In this document: positions 37,461-52,071 of the stretch, piece by piece
Numbering within the stretch: position 1 is the stretch's first letter
Layout: every line of letters begins with the position of its first letter
Source: Muscardinus avellanarius
Lineage: Eukaryota > Chordata > Mammalia > Rodentia > Gliridae
Length of the DNA: 64,000 nucleotides
Assembly: GCA_963383645.1 (NCBI GenBank)
Contig: OY726573.1
Coordinates: 13,706,989 to 13,770,988 of the forward strand
Direction: 5' to 3'
Position numbers and translations under genes: made by a program
The notes under the pieces: generated by a model
Seen by the model: the letters and a program-made list of their open reading frames with translations, nothing else
Database searches by the model: none
Told to the model about the DNA's origin: nothing

Positions 37461-38300
37461 CATACACATACACATACATATACATATACATTATTCTCCA
37501 AGGCCACATTTACAGGAAAACACCTCCTCCAGCCACACCCTGCCTGCTGAACTTCCCACCCAATAAATCCACTAATCCATCAATGGATTTATCAACTGCT
37601 GAGATTAGAACCCTCATGATTCAGTTCTAGCACCTCTGACCATCAATATGTGAGCTCTTCAGGGGACATTCTATACACAGATCATAAAACAGTAATGAGA
37701 GAAGTATTATGGATTTTTTTTTACCTAATCAAGGGAAAGGGGAGGAGGTAGTGAGGAAACAGAATGTCTCCCAGGCTTCTTATGCCCATATAATGGTCAA
37801 AGATGTGAAGAATTATAAATAGCGAGAAAGAGAACATAGCAAGTATCAAGGTGGAAAAGAGCGGCTGTATTTCCAAATTAACAAGGGAGAAAGGGGCATG
37901 ATCACCAAAAATAAGAGAAAGGAAACAGAATAAGCAATATGAACACATTTTAATGAAATCAAGCTTTACAACTGTGACATTAAGTATGAGTGAACTCAAT
38001 TCTCCAACTATAAAATGGGCTCCGGAGCTGGGGGTGCAAGCTCCGTGTTAGAGTATTGCCCGGCCTGTGTGAGGGGGTTCAGAGTTCCACTGAAAGAAAG
38101 CAAAAAAAGAAGAGAAGGGAATAGCCAGGCGTGGTGGTGCACACCTGTAATCCTAGTGCTTGGGAAGCAGAGACAGGAGAATCACACTTCTGTGGCCAGC
38201 CCCAGAAACTTAGAAAGACCTGAGCAGCTTAGTGAGACTCTATTTCAAAATACGATAAAGCTGAGGTATAGCTAAGAAGCGGAACACTCTTGGGCTCAAT

Positions 38301-38355
<55 letters not shown>

Positions 38356-41300
38356 GAATGAAAGAAGGAAAAAAAGAAAGAAAAGAGAGAGAGGAGAGAG
38401 AGGGAGAGGAGAAAGAGAGAGAAGAAGAAGAAGGAGGAGGAGGAGGAGGAGGAGGAGGAGGAGGAGGAGAAGATGAAGATGAAGAAGAAGACAGGCTCTG
38501 AATTTTTGACATTAAATAAACAAAACAAAACAAAAAGCCGGTGTATTAGCTTTTTTCACTATGACCAAAATACCCGAGAAGAGCAACTTAAGGGAAGAAA
38601 GCTTTACTTTGACTCAGAGTTTCAAGGTTGAGTCCAAGGACAGCCGGCTCCATCGCTCCGGCCTGCGGTGAGGCAGAGCATCATGGCGCAGGGTGTGGTG
38701 GAGGAGAACTGTCCCACTCATGGCCAGTGAAAGAGGAAAGGGCTAAGGACTAGCTATAGTCCCCCCAAGGGCGTGCCCCCAGTGACCTGCGCCCTCCCAC
38801 CATGCCCCAGCTGCCTACAGCCTCCACCACTGACCCATTCAAATTAGTAATCCGTCCAACAGATCAACGCACTGGTGAGGTCTGAGCCTTCAGGATACAA
38901 TCCCCAAAGGCCCCACTGCTGAATGCTGCTGCCCTGGGGGCCACGCCTTCCACAGAGGAGGTTTTGGGGGACAGTCTAGCTCCAAACCACAATACCCAGC
39001 TACCTATATTTTTATACATATACATTTTTAAGAGACCCTTCAAAATTAATTCAAAAAGAGGGGTTCACATAGCAAGCGGAGAGCAAACAATAAAGGAAGA
39101 AGTCAGGGGGTGCACACCTATAATCCCAGTACTTGGGAGGCTGAGACAGAAGGATCACAGGTTCAAGAACAGCCTCTGCAACTTACTGAGACTCTGTTTC
39201 AAAATAAAATAAGGCTGGGGGTATACCTCAGAGGCAGAATGCCTCTGGGTTCCTTCTCTAGTACCACAAAAAGAAAAAGGAAGGAAAGGGTAGAATTATT
39301 AACCTGGAGCAAAGGATAACTGGGCGTGGGGGGGCACACACCTGTAATCCTAGTACTTGAGAGGCTGAGACAGAGGGATCACAGGTTCAAGGCCAGCCTC
39401 AGCAATTTAGCAAGACCCTGTCTCAAAAAAAAAAAAAAAAAAACTTTTTTTTAAGGGGCCAAGAGTATATCTCAGAGGTAAAATGCCCCTAAGTTCAGTT
39501 CCCACTACCAAAGAGAGAGGGGGGGGGGATTTAAGGTTAAAACCATTAAGCGGGATAAAGAAGAGCATTATAATGATAAACATGAGAACTTACAAATAAA
39601 AAGACCCAAGGGCCATAATCTTGTGGATGCTTATTAACAAAGTAACTAACAACATACGGCGTAAATTATGAAAATTCAAGGGAATGTGTGAATAAAAATA
39701 TAGTACAACAGGGAGGTTTAAATATATCTCCTTTCCAGCCAGGCGAGTTTAAAGACACGGGAGAACTGAGACAGGGTGTTTGCAGGTTCAAGGCCAGTCT
39801 TGGCAATTTAGCAAGGCCCTCAGCAACTTAGTGAAAGCCTGTCTCAAAATAAAAATAAAAGAGGGCTGGGGGTGTAGCTCAGAGGTAGAACTCTCTTGGG
39901 TTCAATCCCCAGTACTAAAAAAAGTAAAATAAAATGATGATATATGGGAACTGAACAAATTATCAACTCATTTAATATTTATGATATAAAGCCGGGCCTG
40001 GTGGTGTATGATTATAATCCCAGTACTTGGGAGGCTGAGACAGGAGGATCGCAGGTTTGCGGACAGCCTCAGCTACTTAGTGAGGCCCTCCACAACTTAG
40101 TGAGACCCTGCTTCAAAATAAAGGATAAAACAGGGCTGTGGCTATAGCTTGGAGGTAGAAGACTCTTGGGTTCCAGCCTCAGTACCACACACACACACAC
40201 ACACACTCGTGTCTCTCAAATAGACAATGTATGTTATTTTACTTATACATAGATTGTTCACAAAAATGATAACCGTGCACTGGATCACAAAGCGGGAATA
40301 ACTTTTGAAAACCACATTCTCGGATTGTAATCCGTCAAATTAAGAAATAAAGGATAAGAAAGAGACCAAAAATTTTAAATGCTTGAAACTCCCAGATAAT
40401 GTCTAGGTCAAAGAGGAAATAAAACACCATCTGGAAAGACCTGAAAAAAAGAGAAAAATGAAACCTCTGGAGCCCAATAGAAGCCAGGGAGGGAACGTAT
40501 CCACAGAAGCACGCACGCTGAGCAGGAGCGCGGCGGGGAAGAGGGGAAGCCCGGGCGTCGTGCATACAGGGGCCCCTGCAGAGGACGCCTGGCAATCTCT
40601 TCCCTGGTCACGTTTTCCTAACAATTGCTATCGTAAGGCATATTTATGTTCATTTACTTGTAGAACATCCCCCCACCCCTGTGTCTGCTGTCTCACATAA
40701 CTTTAATTCATTTTCTTTCACCATGATTTCAAAATCACAATATTCTATAACCGGAGCTCCCGGAGAGATAATATCTGGGACTATCAGTGTTTCTGTACAC
40801 AGGACAGCTGGGCCGTAGGATGGCCGATTGTTTACTAAACAGAAGCGTATCTAGGCATCACAGGACACTCAGCAACCTCACCCTCTCCCAGTCTGAAGGC
40901 CAGGGGTGGTCCCTATTAATTTTAAGAATCAAAAAAGTGTGGCCGGGCGTGGTGGTGCACGCTTGTAATCCCCGCTCGCAATCATCTCTCCATCCCTTCA
41001 GTATATGTTGAACTTAACCCTGCTGCTGTCTCTTTCTATAAGCCTTTAGGGAATGCATTCTCTGTGCTGGGTTTCGATCTTGCCCACATTTGGCAATAAC
41101 AAGAAAATAAGACTAGAGGCTGAGGCAGGAGGATCACAGGTTCACGGCCAGTGTCAGATACTGAGTGAGGCCCTCTGCAACTCAGTGAGACCCTGTTTCC
41201 AATAAAGAATTAAAAATAGGGCTGGGGGTGTAGCTTGGAGGTAGAATGCTCCTGGGTTCCATCCCCAGTACCACACACACACAAAACAAAGTTAGATTTT

Positions 41301-42267
41301 TCAATCATCTCAGAGCTTCTGAAACAGGTTTTAACACTGGTCATCATTTTATTCAAGCCCCAAGAGAGAAAGCTCCCTTCAAGAAGCTCAAATCCCACAG
41401 TGTCCAAATGGAAGAAACCATGATTAATTGATTGATTGATTGATTGATTGATTGACTTTTGCAGTACTGGGGATTGAACCCAGGGGCTATGCCCCCAGCC
41501 CTATTTTTTTTTTTTACTTTTTATTTTGAAACAGGGACCCACTTATTAGTAAGGGCCTAAGTAGCTGAGGCTGGCCACGAACCTGCGATCTTCCTGTCTC
41601 AGCCTCCCAAGAACTGTAATTACAAGCGTGCACCACCACACCCTACTGACAAACCACAACTTAAATGGAGCCAGGATGGGCACCAGGAGGGTGCGGGGTC
41701 TATTTCCCAGGGGTAAGCTTGTTACTGGTTACATCTCTTCTGAATTTCTGTTGTGTGCAAGAGCTATCATTTCCTCTCCTGGAAGTTCGAGGATACATTA
41801 GATAGTGTAACTAAAACGTCTACCAGGGTCTGTGGGACAGGGTCCCCCTGTCCTGGCACAGTCTATGTTTCCAAGGGGTCTCCCTAGGGCTGTGCCTGAC
41901 ACTTCTCTGACAGCCAAATGCCGAATACTGGGTAAGAAATTATACTATGAGCCGGGCGTGGTGGCTCATGCTTGTAATCCCAGTACTTGGGAGGTTGAGA
42001 CAGGAGGATCTGGATTCGCAGCCACCCTCAGCTGCTTAGTGAGGCCCTCCGCAAATCCGTGAGACCCTGTTTTAAAATAAACAATAAAGCCGGGTGTGGT
42101 GGCGCACGCTTATAATCCCTGCACTTGGGAGGCAGAGACAGGAGGATCGCGCAGGTTTTAAGCCAGCCGCGCTGGCGTAAGAGACCCTGTTTCCAAATAA
42201 AAATATAAAAAATAGGTCTAGGAGTGTAGCCTGGAGGTAGAAGGGTTTCCAGGAACCCCAGTACCAC

Positions 42268-42320
<53 letters not shown>

Positions 42321-44209
42321 CCAGATTGAACAGTTCCCTGCTCAATACTCTCCACTAGCCCCCACCCCTACTGCCCTGGACTGAAGCCCACCAGACACGC
42401 CAGGAGCAGCCCCCTCTGCCTCCGATCAGTTCCTCCCGCCTCGTTCTTTCTGCTCTGGTCCAGGTGCTTACCCCCGTCCCCCATGCTCACCCCAGTGACG
42501 GCTTCTCCCCTGACTTCCTCTGTCAGGGTCACCCCTGCAGAAAGTTCCCCCACTCACCCTGTGGAAGAGGACTCTGAGCCTCTTCCCTCCGCTGTCTCCT
42601 TCTCTTCTTTCTCCATTATTTTCTTTTTGCCCCATCCCTCCTTTAAGTCACACGGCTGCCCCAGTTTCCTTGTCTGCAACATGAGCTACTAAGGTCCAAA
42701 GCACCAGAGTACAAATATAGCGCCGTCCCTTACTATACTGAACAGGGGACTGGTTCCGGGAATTCCTGTGGACACTGCAATCCTTGGATGTCCGAATCCC
42801 TTATATAAAATAGCGTAGTGTGATCCAGGCGTGGCGGCGCACGCTTCTAATCTCAGTACTTGGGAGGCTAAGACAGGAGGATCGCAGATTCGCGGCCAGC
42901 CTCAGCTACTTAGTGAGGCCCTCTGCCACTTAGTGAGACTCTGTTCCAAAAGAAAGAACTAAAATAGGGCGGAGGGTATAGCTCAGAGGTAGAATAATCC
43001 CTGGGTTCCGTTCCCAGCACCAATAAATAAATAAAATGACATAGCATATTCAGGCAACTTACATACCTTCTCTGATTATACTTGAAGTCATCTCTGCCAC
43101 TTGCAATATCTAATACAGTATAAATGGTATGTAAATAGCTGTTAGACCTAATTGTTTAGGAATTAGATGACAAAAAACGAGCCTGCAAATATCGGGTATG
43201 GCAGCAATATTTTTCCAAATATTTTCCATCCGCGGTTGGCTGAATCAACCAGAGCACAGGCTGTGGATGGAGCATCGGGTCTGGGGAGGAGAGGCGGGCA
43301 AGGGCAGGTCACGGCAGACTCCATTTCCTAACCAGTGGCTCTTGATACCCAAGGCCGTGAAGTGCCAACGCTTCCACCAAGAGGAGGGATAATGGTCGCT
43401 ACAGAAGATGCAAAGAAAACCAGCAAGTTTTTCCCACGTACCTTTTTCCTGGCTGTAGTGGCTGTTTGGGAGGAGGGGCGAGTCGGGCACCTGGGCCAGG
43501 GAGGGGCCGGGCGCAGAACTCCAGGACAGCAAGCTTCCTCTTGTGCTATTACAGCTGCTGTTCCCGAGCCTCAGGAGCCAGTGGTCAGACAGGGAGGAGC
43601 TGGTGGAACCTGCAGAGGAAGCGCAGAGAGGCTGGACCGGCCCGTCCCTCCAGACCCCAGCCCAGGGGCAGCGTCTCGCCACCCCCAGCCCCGTGCCTCA
43701 GCCCCGGAGCTCCGGAACCAGAGCACAACCACCGCAGAAACAGAGCTGAACCGCTGCAGGGGAAACCTGCCACCTTGCCGGCAGGTTCAGAGAGAGGCAT
43801 TTGGGCCCAGAAAGGAAAGTATGTGGGTAAGTACTGACAGGCTTTCCATGAAATGGCCTGGCGTCAACTCTGAACGGTCCTCATCACTCACGGCGATCGC
43901 CAGAGACAGAGTCTAGCACTTCATCTCTGGTTCCCACAGGTCGACAAGCAATGAGCTAGGCAAGGAGCCTACCCCAAGTTTAGGGAAACCGAATCTTTTA
44001 TAATAGGCATTAAGGAAGCCTTCCCCTCGGTCTGGACAAAGATGCTATCTTTATCACATCGGAAAGAAAGAATCTGCCCGTTTCCAGTATGGCTAGTCTT
44101 TCCATGCCTGCCTTCTGTAAATGGAAGCCAGTTTTGCTTTTTTATTTCGACCTGCCGAGGACACTCAGCTTTATCTGCCGTTTTCCAACAACGGTCAGGA
44201 GAAAATCTG

Positions 44210-44240
<31 letters not shown>

Positions 44241-47200
44241 TGCGTGCGCTCTCATCCTAGAAATAGGATGGCGCTTTGCAGAGTAGAACAAGTCACGTAA
44301 AAGGACCAACTTTTTCCCTCTGTGCTTCCAAGCCAAGTTGAAGGCTGTCTAATGGACAAATTGCTGAGGTGCCGATATTTTCTAGAAAGGCCCTGTATCC
44401 GTTATAACTTCTCGCCCCTCCCTAACAGGGTTCACACACATTTATATGAACAAACATAATTAAATCTGACTCGATCTAAGCGAGATACCCCCGGCCCCTT
44501 TTTAAATTTTTATTTGGAGCCGGGCGTGGTGGCGCACGCTTATAGTCCCAGCGTTTGGGAGGCTGAGACAGGGGGATCATGGTTTGTGGACAGCCTCAGC
44601 TACTTAGTGAGGTCCTCTGCAACTTAGTGAGACCCTGTTTAAAAAAAAAAAAAAATAGGGCAGAGGGTGTAGCTCAGAGGTCCAATGCCCCTGGGTTCCA
44701 TCCCCAGACCCACACACACACACACACAAATTGGAAATAGGGTCTTACTAAAGTTGCTAAACTAAATTGCTGAGGCTAGCCTCTAATCCGTGATTCTCCT
44801 CCCAAGTACCAGGATTACGGGCATGCATCACCGCATCCGGCATCTTTTTTCTTGCTTGACTTACAATATATCCACCCGCATCCTGACAGACAGGCTGCCA
44901 GCCTGTGGGTCTCAGACTGATATTCCACTGAGCATCCCCCCAAGTCCCTTCCTCCAATGAGCAGTAGCCACACCTACCTCTCATGGAGCTGCTGGCCGAC
45001 CAGGGAGGGATGCTGTTCCTCTTCTGGTAAAACAGGATGTAAGCCCCTCTGGTATTGACCTCGTCTTCCTGAAGGGGCTCCACCATGCTGTCGTCGTAGC
45101 TGTACCACTGGCCATCTACAGAGTTCCGACAATAGGCTGCAAAGGTCCAAACCCCAAGTCTCAATCGTTAGAGCCCAGAAGGGCAGGAGAAGGCCACTTC
45201 CCACCGGCAGAGCTGAAAAATGCACATGCTTGGAACAGAATGAGAGAAAGGGTATATTTGGGGCTAGAAATGAAATCTGTGGAATTAGAAGCGATCACTA
45301 GGTTACACCCCCAGATTCTCACTGATTAAAAATAGTACTGCTGTTATGAGCTGAATCCTTCCTTGGCAAAATCTGCCTCCCATAAAGAGCCCCAGGTCAT
45401 ACAGCCACAAAACACCAGCAGTGTTCGCCCCATTTCTTCAGAAAAGTTCCAAAAAGCACATCTGTAATTAAGCATCCTATAAAAGTGAAAATGAGCACCA
45501 CACCTGCAATCCCCATGCCTGGGAGGCTGAGACAGGAGGATCGCAGGTTTGAGGGCAGTGTCGGCAATGTAGTGAGACTCTCCCGCAACCCAGTGAGACC
45601 CTGTTTCTAAACAAAAAAGAAAAAGGTCCGGGAGATAGAATGTCCCTGGGTTCAATCTACAGTACCACAAAATAAATTTGTAAAAAATAGAATCTTGTAA
45701 GATTCCCAGTGTTGAATCTCAGATAAGGATAAACATCACTCTGTTGGTTCCAATAATCGCCCTCTGATATCTGACACGACCGAACATTTATCTGGCCAGT
45801 AACGAGTTTTATATTCCAACCACCAGCTTAACTCAACTTCAGCTCTACCGCTGGGACCAAGGCAAGACCTACTCCAGTAGCAAGAGCCCTGGCGGGTGGA
45901 GGGGGAGGAGCCAACAGCGAGAAGGAGGAGTCAGCTGTCAGGGAGGAGCCAGCTGCAGGGGAAGAGAAGGTACGGGGAGGAGGGAGGAGTCAGATATCAG
46001 GAGGACTTCGCTGCAGCCGCAGGGGGAGGAGTCAACTGTGAGAGCCGCAGGGGGAGGAGTCAACGGGGAGGGCAATGGGGAGAAGTCAGCTGTGAGGAGG
46101 AGGAGTCAGAGACAAGGGTAGGGGAAGAGTCATCTGTGGGGGCGGAGTCAGCCGTGGGGGAGGAGCCAACTGTGAGAGGGCGGAGTCCACATGGGGGAGG
46201 AGTCAGCTGTGAGGAGGAAGAGGAGTCAGAGACAGGGGAGGGGAAGAGTCATCTGTGGGGGCGGAGTCAGCCGTGGGGGAGGAGCCAACTGTGAGAGGGC
46301 GGAGTCCACATGGGGAGGAGTCAGCTGTGGGGGGAGGAGTCAGCTGTGAGGAGGAAGAGGAGTCAGATGGGAGGGGAAGAGTCATCTGTGGGGGCGGAGT
46401 CAGCCACAGGGGAGGAGCCAACCGTGAGAGGGCGAAGTCCACATGGGGGGAGGAGTCAGCTGTGAGGAGGAAGAGGAGTCAGAGACAGGGGAGGGGAAGA
46501 GTCATCTGTGGGGGCGGAGTCAGCCGTGGGGGAGGAGCCAACTGTGAGAGGGCGGAGTCCACATGGGGGAGGAGTCAGCTGTGGGGGGAGGAGTCAGAGA
46601 CGGGGGAGGGGAAGAGTCATCTGGGGACAGAGTAGGCCGTGGGGGAGGAGCTAACTGTGAGAGGGTGGAGTCCACATGGGGGAGGAGTCAGCTGTGAGGA
46701 GGAGGAGTCAGAGACGGGGGAGGGGAAGAGTCCTCTGTGGGGGCGGAGTCGGCTGCGGGGGAGGAGCCAGCCTCCGGGGAGGAGTCAGCGGCGCCCCGCA
46801 CAGCTCCTCCCCATCACAGAGGAGTCCGCTCTGCGGGCAGAGGCGCGCGAGGCTCACCTGTGTAATGCCCACCTTGCAGGCTGCCGTGGTGGTTGCAGAC
46901 GGCGTAGAGGTCGTACAGGAAGTCCAGCGGGCAGGCGGTGGGCAGGCAGGCCGGCTGCTTCCAGGAGGGCCAGGGGCCGGGCGCCGGCTTGGAGCCGCTG
47001 CCTCTCTGGGCCACGTGGGGGGCCATGTTGAGGCCGGAGAGCGGGAACCTGACCAGCGTGGACAGCTTGTTCCTGCGCTCCCCCACCTGACAGAACCGCT
47101 TCAGGTGGATGATGAGGATGTCGGGCAGGGTCCACAGACTCAGCTTCACGGTGCCCTGCTGCAGGACCTTGCAGTGGGGGCATTTCCACGCGTCGTCCTG

Positions 47201-47831
47201 GGCCAGCTGGGAAGGAAGCCCCGGACCGTGAGCCCCGCGCAGGGCCAGCCCCCACCGGGCAGCCCGCCGGCCCCCTGCCCGCCGACCTGCTCCTCCTTGG
47301 TGTAGAACTGAAAACACTCGTCCAGGGTGCAGCTGGGCTGCTGGTGGGCCTGCTGCTGCCGCCACACGCTCTCGGCGTCCTGGACGAGCTCCTCCTGCAG
47401 GCTCCCGAACAGGCTGCGGGAAGGCAGGCGTCAGGCCTCGCGCAAACCCACTGGGCCTCCCGCTACTTCTGACTCTGCGCCCACTTCACCTGTGCCCTGT
47501 TCTAGTGCACCCGGGAGCATTCTACCTCCAAGCTACAGCCCCAGGCCTTTCTATGTTTTGAAACAGGGTCTCACTAGGTTGCCGAGGGTCTCACGAAGCT
47601 GCCCAGGCTGCCCTCAAACCTGCGATCTTCCTGTCTCCGCCTCCCAAGCACTGGGATAACAGGCCTCAGTCACCAGGCCCAGCTGAGCTCACTCTCTCTT
47701 ACTGGAATCACCCTCCTCTCCCACCAGCTCCCCAAGGGAACAAGTCCTGGGCTTTTACATCTTTACATACTTAGCCCTTGCTCAAGCCCTAGCTTGGTGA
47801 GGAATCAATAATACTTTGTTGGACTGAAGAA

Positions 47832-47866
<35 letters not shown>

Positions 47867-50800
47867 GTTTGTGTGTATATGTGTGAGGGAAAAAACTGGG
47901 GCCTTCTACCTCTGAGCTACACCTTCAGCCCCCCCCCTTTTTTTTTTGGTGGTACTGGGAATGGAACCCTTCAACCTCCAGGCTATACTCCCAGACCTAT
48001 TTTTTATATTTTATTTGGAAACAGGGTCTCTTAAGCCAGCGAGGCTGGCTTCGAACCTGTGCGATCCTCCTGTCTCCGCCTCCCAAGCGCGGGGATTACA
48101 AGCGTGCGCAACCACGCCCGGTTTCTATTTTATTTTTTACTTGGGAAAAAAAATCTCACTGAGTTGTGGAAGGCCTCGCTTAGTTGCTGAGGCTGGCTTC
48201 AAACCTGCAAACCCCCCGTCTCAGCCTCCTAAGCATTATTACAGGCCTGCATGACCATGCATAGCAAAAACAACAAAAAAAAAAGTCCTTTTCAAAGTAA
48301 GGTGGAGGCACTCCGTGCCGCAGAGACACAGCAGGACAGTGCAGAAGAGCTTAGACTCAAGCCAGGCAGCCTGGGTTCAAATCCCATCTCTGCTGTTTAA
48401 CCCCCCGACTCCGTTTCTAACTCTGGAAACTATGGAATTTAGCAGTACCTACCTCATAGCAAACACAGAGGGTGATAAAGATTAAATAAATTTCTCAGCT
48501 CACAGGAAGTGGAAATTTTTGGAGCAGGGACTGGCGTGGTTAAGGGCTGCTCCCCAAACCACCACATGATGACCGCAGCTATCCTGGCTATTTGCATGTA
48601 GCAGTGGGGTACATCACATCCAGGGTGTGCGTCTGCTCTTTCACAGTCAGGCTGAGGGAAACGGGGTCCAGGGGGGATTTGAGGGCCCCGGCAGACCCAC
48701 TGGGCTCTGGAGGAGGTATCCCGCTGACTCACCGCTCCTTCACGGCGCTCTCCCACTCCACAGCCAGCTTGACGTGGGGTGGGCCTCCTGCCCGCCTGGG
48801 ATACAAAGCCCTGAGGAGGGAAGGAGGGAAGGTAACCCATCAGAAAACAGAGCAGGCCGGGCGTGGTGGCGCACGCTTGGAATCCCTGCGCTTGGGAGGC
48901 GGAGACAGGAGGATCGCGCAGGTTCCAAGCCAGCCGTGCTGGCTTAAGAGACCCTGTTTCCAAATAAAATATAAAATAGGTCTGGGAGTGAAGCCCAGAG
49001 GTAGAAGGGCTTCCAGGAACCCCAGTACCACCAAAAAGGAAAAAGAGAGTGGCTTCCCACAGCCCTGCAGGATCCACAGTCTGCCTCCAACCCCAGGACC
49101 GAGGTGCCCAAAAGAAACTACCAAAACCTGACCATCACCTGACAGGAGGCAGGGAGGAGGTTATCCCATCCACTGAAGGCTTAGTCCTAAACCTGCTTCT
49201 TAACACTCCCCGCGTGCCTGTGGGGGGCTTGCAAGCCCTAAGGCTTTGGAGATACTACAAGGACACAGATTAGCCGCTCCTTTCCCCGTCTATACCGCAG
49301 GTCCTCATGAACAACCCCTACAAATACCCAGAATTGCTGAAGTCCCAGGACAGCGGCCAACTCCAACCCCTGCCATATGGCAGGAGCACCCGCGAGCCCA
49401 CCCACACCACCTCAAAAGTGTTTTCCTTCTGAATCCTACAACGTAGAGAAAAATCCCAGTGTGAGTTGACCCATAGCTCTGTCCACCTGCTGGAGCTCGG
49501 CCCATTTCAGGAAGGGCTGGGTGTAGAGGTTCACCTCTGTAATCCCAGCACTCGAAGAGGCTGAGATAGGAGAATTCCAGGTTCGAGGCCCCAGCTTCAG
49601 AAACTTAGCAAGACCCTGTTTCAAAACAAAAAAAAATAAAAAAGGCTTGGAGTGTATCTCAGAGGTAGAATGCCCCAGTACCCCCCCCCAAAAAAACAAA
49701 AACAAATTTTGTGAGCAATATTATTGCTACATAGCCTCAAAGGAGTCCAGATACAGAACAGTACATTCATTCTCTTACCAAACCCAGAACCTCCCCTTAC
49801 CTGTCAACTGCCCAGTGACAGAGAGGCCGACTGTCCTGTGGGGATAAGTAACTGCAGGCCAGGGAGAGCCCCACAACGCGGATGGAGAATAGTGACCCCA
49901 GGTTCTGCCGAGACAAAAACGAAGCCGGCTTGTCATGCAGTCCTGGTGCCATTATATCAGTGGCACATAAATTACTCAAAAAATGTAATTGTTTTGTTTT
50001 ATAGTGCATTATTTTTTGCATTGTCATACAGGGTCTCACCCATGTTAAGCAAGGGCTCTGCCCCTAAGCCACATCCCCAACTCTAGTTATTTTGAGACAG
50101 GGTCTCACTAAGTTATCCAGGCTGGCCTCGAACTTGCGGTCCTCTTGTGTAAACCTCCTGAGTAGCTGGGATTACATGCACGTGTGCCACCACAGGACAT
50201 TCTACAGTATTTTTTTTTTTTTTTTTTTTTTTTGGTGGTACTGGGTTCCTGGAAACCCTTCTACCTCCGGGCTACACTCCCAGACCTATTTTTATACTTT
50301 TTTATTTGGAAACAGGGTCTCTTAAGCCAGCGCGGCTGGCTTCGAACCTGCGCGATCCTCCTGTCTCCGTCTCCCAAGCACGGGGATGACAAGCGTGCTC
50401 TACAGTATATTTTGAACACTCCTACATTCCTTTAATAATTGGTATTTAAAATCAAGAGATATAAAGGCTTCATAAGTATTTGCTTTTTTTGACAATTCGC
50501 ACTCTATCTTCTAACATTAGTCACCTAAGACTATGTTTAAAGTGTTACACGCTCCAGCAGGGCACAGGGGCATACTCCTAAAATCCTAGTATTTAGGAAA
50601 CCGAGGCAGGAGGATCGCAGGTTCAAGACCCGCCTCTGCAACTTGGCTAGGCTCTGTTTCAGAACAGAAGAAAGAAAGCAAAGAAAAAGGCCTTAGGGTA
50701 TAGCTTGGAGGTAGAAACCCCAGGGTTCAATACCCAGTACCAAAACATAAAGGACAGAAGACGTGAACAGATACTGCACCAAAGATATACGGGTAGCCAG

Positions 50801-51484
50801 CAAGCACACAAAAAGATGGCCAATGCGATTAGTAATTAGGAATATGCACATGGAGACCGTGACGAGGTGCTGTTTCGTCACTGTCGGGATGACCACAATA
50901 AAAGTTTTCACTACTTAAAGAAAAATAAACAGCGTTGTTGATGTAGAGAAATGAGAACCCTGCGTTGCCGCTGGGCACGGAAACCAGCGCGGCTATGTGG
51001 AAAACAGACCGGCAGCTTCTCAGAAGGTTAAATGCACAACCACCGTCTCGCCCGCTACTCTGGGCCGTGGTGTGTGGCCCGAAAGAACTGCGAGCAGAGA
51101 AGCAAACGGACACGCGCGTGTCAATGTTTCTAGCAACATTATTGGAGACCGGCAGAGAAACAAACCAACGGATAAACCACGGGGTCCCCACACACACGGG
51201 ATTTTACTCAGCCTTTAAAATAAAGGAATGGGCTGGGGATGGAGTTCACCGGGAGAGCAGGTGCCAGGCTGTAGGCCCTGGGGTCCCCGAGCCCTGGTTG
51301 GATCCCCCAGCACCATAAAATAAATGAATGAATAAATACATACATACATAAATAAATCTACTGCCTACATGTTAGCATCTAGGTATTAATATCTTCAGTC
51401 TGAACTACTTCTAGGGCTAAGGGTCAGTGGTAGAGTGCTTGTTAGCATGCACAGGCGCTGGGTTCTGTCCTTTGTGCTGCAAAG

Positions 51485-51546
<62 letters not shown>

Positions 51547-52028
51547 AGGAAGAAAGAAAGAGAGAGAAAGAAAGAAAGAAAGAAAGAAAGAGAAAAGAAG
51601 GAGGAAGGAAGGAAGGGAAGGAGGGAGGGAGAGGGAAGAAGGAAGATATGAGAGAAAAAAAAGGAAGGCCCGGCACATGCTACAACGAGGTGAACCTTGA
51701 AAACCTGACATTCAATGAAAGACACAAAGGACAAATAATAAATGACTCTTACTTGTACGGGACATAGAGAAAAGGCAAATTTGTAGTTAGAAAGTACAAC
51801 AGAACCGGGCGTGGTGGTGTCTGATAATCCAGTACTTGGGAGGTACTGGAATCCCAGTATTTAGGAGGCTGAGACAGGAGGAGCACAGGTTCTCGGCCAG
51901 CCTCAGTTACTTAGTGAGGCCCTCTGCAACTTAGTGAGACCTTGTTTCAAAATAAAGAATAAAAATAGGGCTGGGGGTGTAGTTCAGAGGTAGAATGCCC
52001 CTGGGTTCAATCCCTAGCCACAAAGGGA

Positions 52029-52071
<43 letters not shown>

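Noticed and set aside
43335..43916. 193-codon plus-strand frame
   Set aside because: Antisense to a USP43 exon plus flanking intron, no splice or homology support.
45896..46800. CRISPR-like or coding repeat (plus-strand frames of 126-132 codons)
   Set aside because: Units are contiguous and variable with no unique spacers; frames are a by-product of a C-poor minisatellite.
46676..47305. 209-codon plus-strand frame
   Set aside because: Antisense of two USP43 exons and of the minisatellite; no family motif.
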